Below, one piece after another: positions 5,191 through 6,495 of a DNA stretch of 6,495 nt. This DNA is from Clostridia bacterium (GTDB lineage Bacteria > Bacillota > Clostridia > Oscillospirales > Acutalibacteraceae). A program made the position numbers and the translations under genes. The notes under the pieces are model-generated. The model worked only from the letters and a program-made list of their open reading frames with translations, did no database searches and had not been told where the DNA came from. The first letter of the stretch is position 1, and each line of letters begins with the position of its first letter. The DNA lies in assembly GCA_017425745.1 (NCBI GenBank), contig JAFOXT010000431.1, forward strand, positions 1 to 6,495, written 5' to 3'.

Positions 5191-6495
5191 ATGAAAAGAA
5201 TTCTTGTTGCCGGTGCAGGTCACGGCGGTCTTACTGCAGCGTATAACCTTGCTAAGGCAGGCTATGACGTAACAGTACTCGAATATAAAAAGCGTGAAAA
5301 TCTTGGCTACGACTGGCATGATGCTCTTGAAATGTCAGCCTTTACCGAATCAGGTATACCTTGTCCTCCGGACACGATGTACACACCGGGCATCCCTCAG
5401 GTATTCACAAACCCTTCTGCAACAGTCAAAATTCCTCTGCCCTTCATTGAAGGCGACGGCTTCAATATGGACAGAAAGGTGCTTATCAATTATCTTATTG
5501 ATTGCTGTCTTAGTGCAGGTGTAAAATTTCTTTTTGAAACAAGGGTGCTTGCGCCTCTTTATGTAAAAAACAAGATAATCGGTCTTCGTTATTTAAAAGA
5601 CGGAAAACCCGTTTCTGCTTTTGCAGACCTTATAATTGACGCAGCAGGAATGTCCTCACCCTTGCGCACAAAATTACCCGAAGCCTGCGGAATCGAAAAT
5701 CAGCTGAAGGAATCTGATGTTTTCTACGCATACCGTGTATATTATAAAAATACAACAGGCGAAAAAATTGACCCGCCATACAGCATTCACCTTTTCCATC
5801 TCAACCGTCCCGGTATCGACTGGTTTATTACCGAAGAGGACAGATGCGATATTCTTGTGGGCAAATTTGGTTCTGCCGGAAAGCTTACTGAAGAAGAAAT
5901 TGCAGAAAGTATTGATGATTTCAGAAGGCTTTATCCCTTCCTTGGTGAAGACATTATCAGAGGCGGACAGAAGGGCGTTATTCCTCTCAGAAGAATGCTT
6001 CCCGTTATAATCTGCAACGGCTACGCCTGTGTTGGCGACAGTGCAGGTATGACAATACCTCTTAACGGCTGCGGAATCACCCTCAGCATGAAGGCAGGCA
6101 AGCTTCTTGCCGACGCAGTTTTTGACGCAAAAGACGGTGAAATAACCTGCGAGAATCTTTGGAAATACGAATACAACTACTTCCAGAATCACGGCAAGGG
6201 TCTTTTGCTGATTGCAATTTTCAAAAAATTCTTCGGCTTTGTTTCAGGCAAAAATGTAGACTTATTCCTGGAAAAGAAGATGCTTACTGCAAAGCAGCTT
6301 GCTTTCAAAAACGGCTCTCCTATTGACGGCGAATACATTGCTAACCTTCTTAAAAACTTCTGGAGAGTGTGGTATCTTCTCTTCCCGCTTATTGATGTTT
6401 TCAAAAGCATTCCGTTAATGTCTGCCGTTTGCAGCAGAATGCCTGAAGAATACAATGAAAAAAAGGTAAGAAAATGGGCTAAGAGATATAGCAGA
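5191..6495 (+). CDS. FAD-dependent oxidoreductase, geranylgeranyl-reductase-like, 3' end cut off by the window
   Basis: The frame runs open from the ATG at 5191 to the window edge, giving 435 residues with no stop. The N-terminus is a Rossmann FAD-binding fold: GAGHGG (8-13, GxGxxG) and an acidic strand end E31 in VTVLE. A DG-type motif DAAGMSSPLR (150-159) and the second FAD motif VGDSAGMTIPLNGCGIT (281-297, D283) follow. This set is typical of the geranylgeranyl reductase/group A flavoprotein monooxygenase superfamily, which reduces or oxidises hydrophobic substrates, often isoprenoids, near the membrane. After about residue 335 come aromatic and hydrophobic stretches, including FWRVWYLLFPLIDVF (390-404), that suggest membrane contact, then a basic tail. 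The start has AAAGGAG at 5174-5180, 10 nt upstream. It follows the GPH transporter by 63 bp across a terminator. The substrate is unknown. Large open frames on the opposite strand here (5674-6192, 6189-6455) have no family features. Confidence 0.85.
   Translation, partial: MKRILVAGAGHGGLTAAYNLAKAGYDVTVLEYKKRENLGYDWHDALEMSAFTESGIPCPPDTMYTPGIPQVFTNPSATVKIPLPFIEGDGFNMDRKVLINYLIDCCLSAGVKFLFETRVLAPLYVKNKIIGLRYLKDGKPVSAFADLIIDAAGMSSPLRTKLPEACGIENQLKESDVFYAYRVYYKNTTGEKIDPPYSIHLFHLNRPGIDWFITEEDRCDILVGKFGSAGKLTEEEIAESIDDFRRLYPFLGEDIIRGGQKGVIPLRRMLPVIICNGYACVGDSAGMTIPLNGCGITLSMKAGKLLADAVFDAKDGEITCENLWKYEYNYFQNHGKGLLLIAIFKKFFGFVSGKNVDLFLEKKMLTAKQLAFKNGSPIDGEYIANLLKNFWRVWYLLFPLIDVFKSIPLMSAVCSRMPEEYNEKKVRKWAKRYSR

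Noticed and set aside
5674..6192. A 172-codon open frame on the minus strand, and another at 6189-6455
   Set aside because: They lie opposite a well-supported FAD oxidoreductase with clear motifs, show no family features and have composition expected of an antisense shadow.

Overview
The window looks like chromosomal DNA of a low-to-moderate GC anaerobic Firmicute, most likely a gut Clostridia of the Oscillospiraceae/Ruminococcus kind. The basis is the AGGAGG-type ribosome binding sites, the clostridial style of FeoA/FeoB and the small Cys-rich Feo partner, DtxR-like operators, and a heptamer-rich intergenic repeat beside a TCGCTTCGCT motif. The genus is inferred, not shown.

Left two thirds, minus strand (about 3482 down to 1): a ferrous iron uptake operon. 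Transcription starts in the 3363-3627 gap at a good sigma-A-type promoter followed by two similar palindromic operators of DtxR type. It then reads feoA (3362-3141), feoB (2913-730), a 54-residue FeoB-associated Cys-rich membrane protein (699-535), and the start of an RlmA-like 23S rRNA guanine methyltransferase (526 to the window edge). The last two genes are very tightly packed: the stop codon of the small protein lies inside the ribosome binding site of the methyltransferase. feoA and feoB are instead separated by 227 bp, almost filled by an inverted-repeat element (2938-3141) with 31-bp arms matching at 30 positions, each built from four TGCAAAA-like heptamers.

Right third, plus strand (about 3567 to 6495): an extended -10 promoter, then a 499-residue MelB-like GPH-family sugar (glycoside) cation symporter (3628-5127), a strong hairpin terminator (5136-5163), and a FAD-dependent oxidoreductase of the geranylgeranyl-reductase-like group (5191 to the window edge, no stop seen). 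The two genes are 63 bp apart with no clear promoter between, so the hairpin may act as a partial terminator that lowers expression of the second gene.

The two halves are transcribed divergently from one 265-bp intergenic region and are probably regulated separately: the operators lie on the feo side. No RNA gene, CRISPR array, transposase or phage gene was seen. No stretch over 300 bases lacks a gene; the two longest gaps (2914-3140 and 3363-3627) are described in the features. I see no wholly new system. The most unusual items are the inverted repeat inside the feo operon, the methyltransferase linked to iron uptake, and the transporter/flavoprotein pair of unknown substrate.
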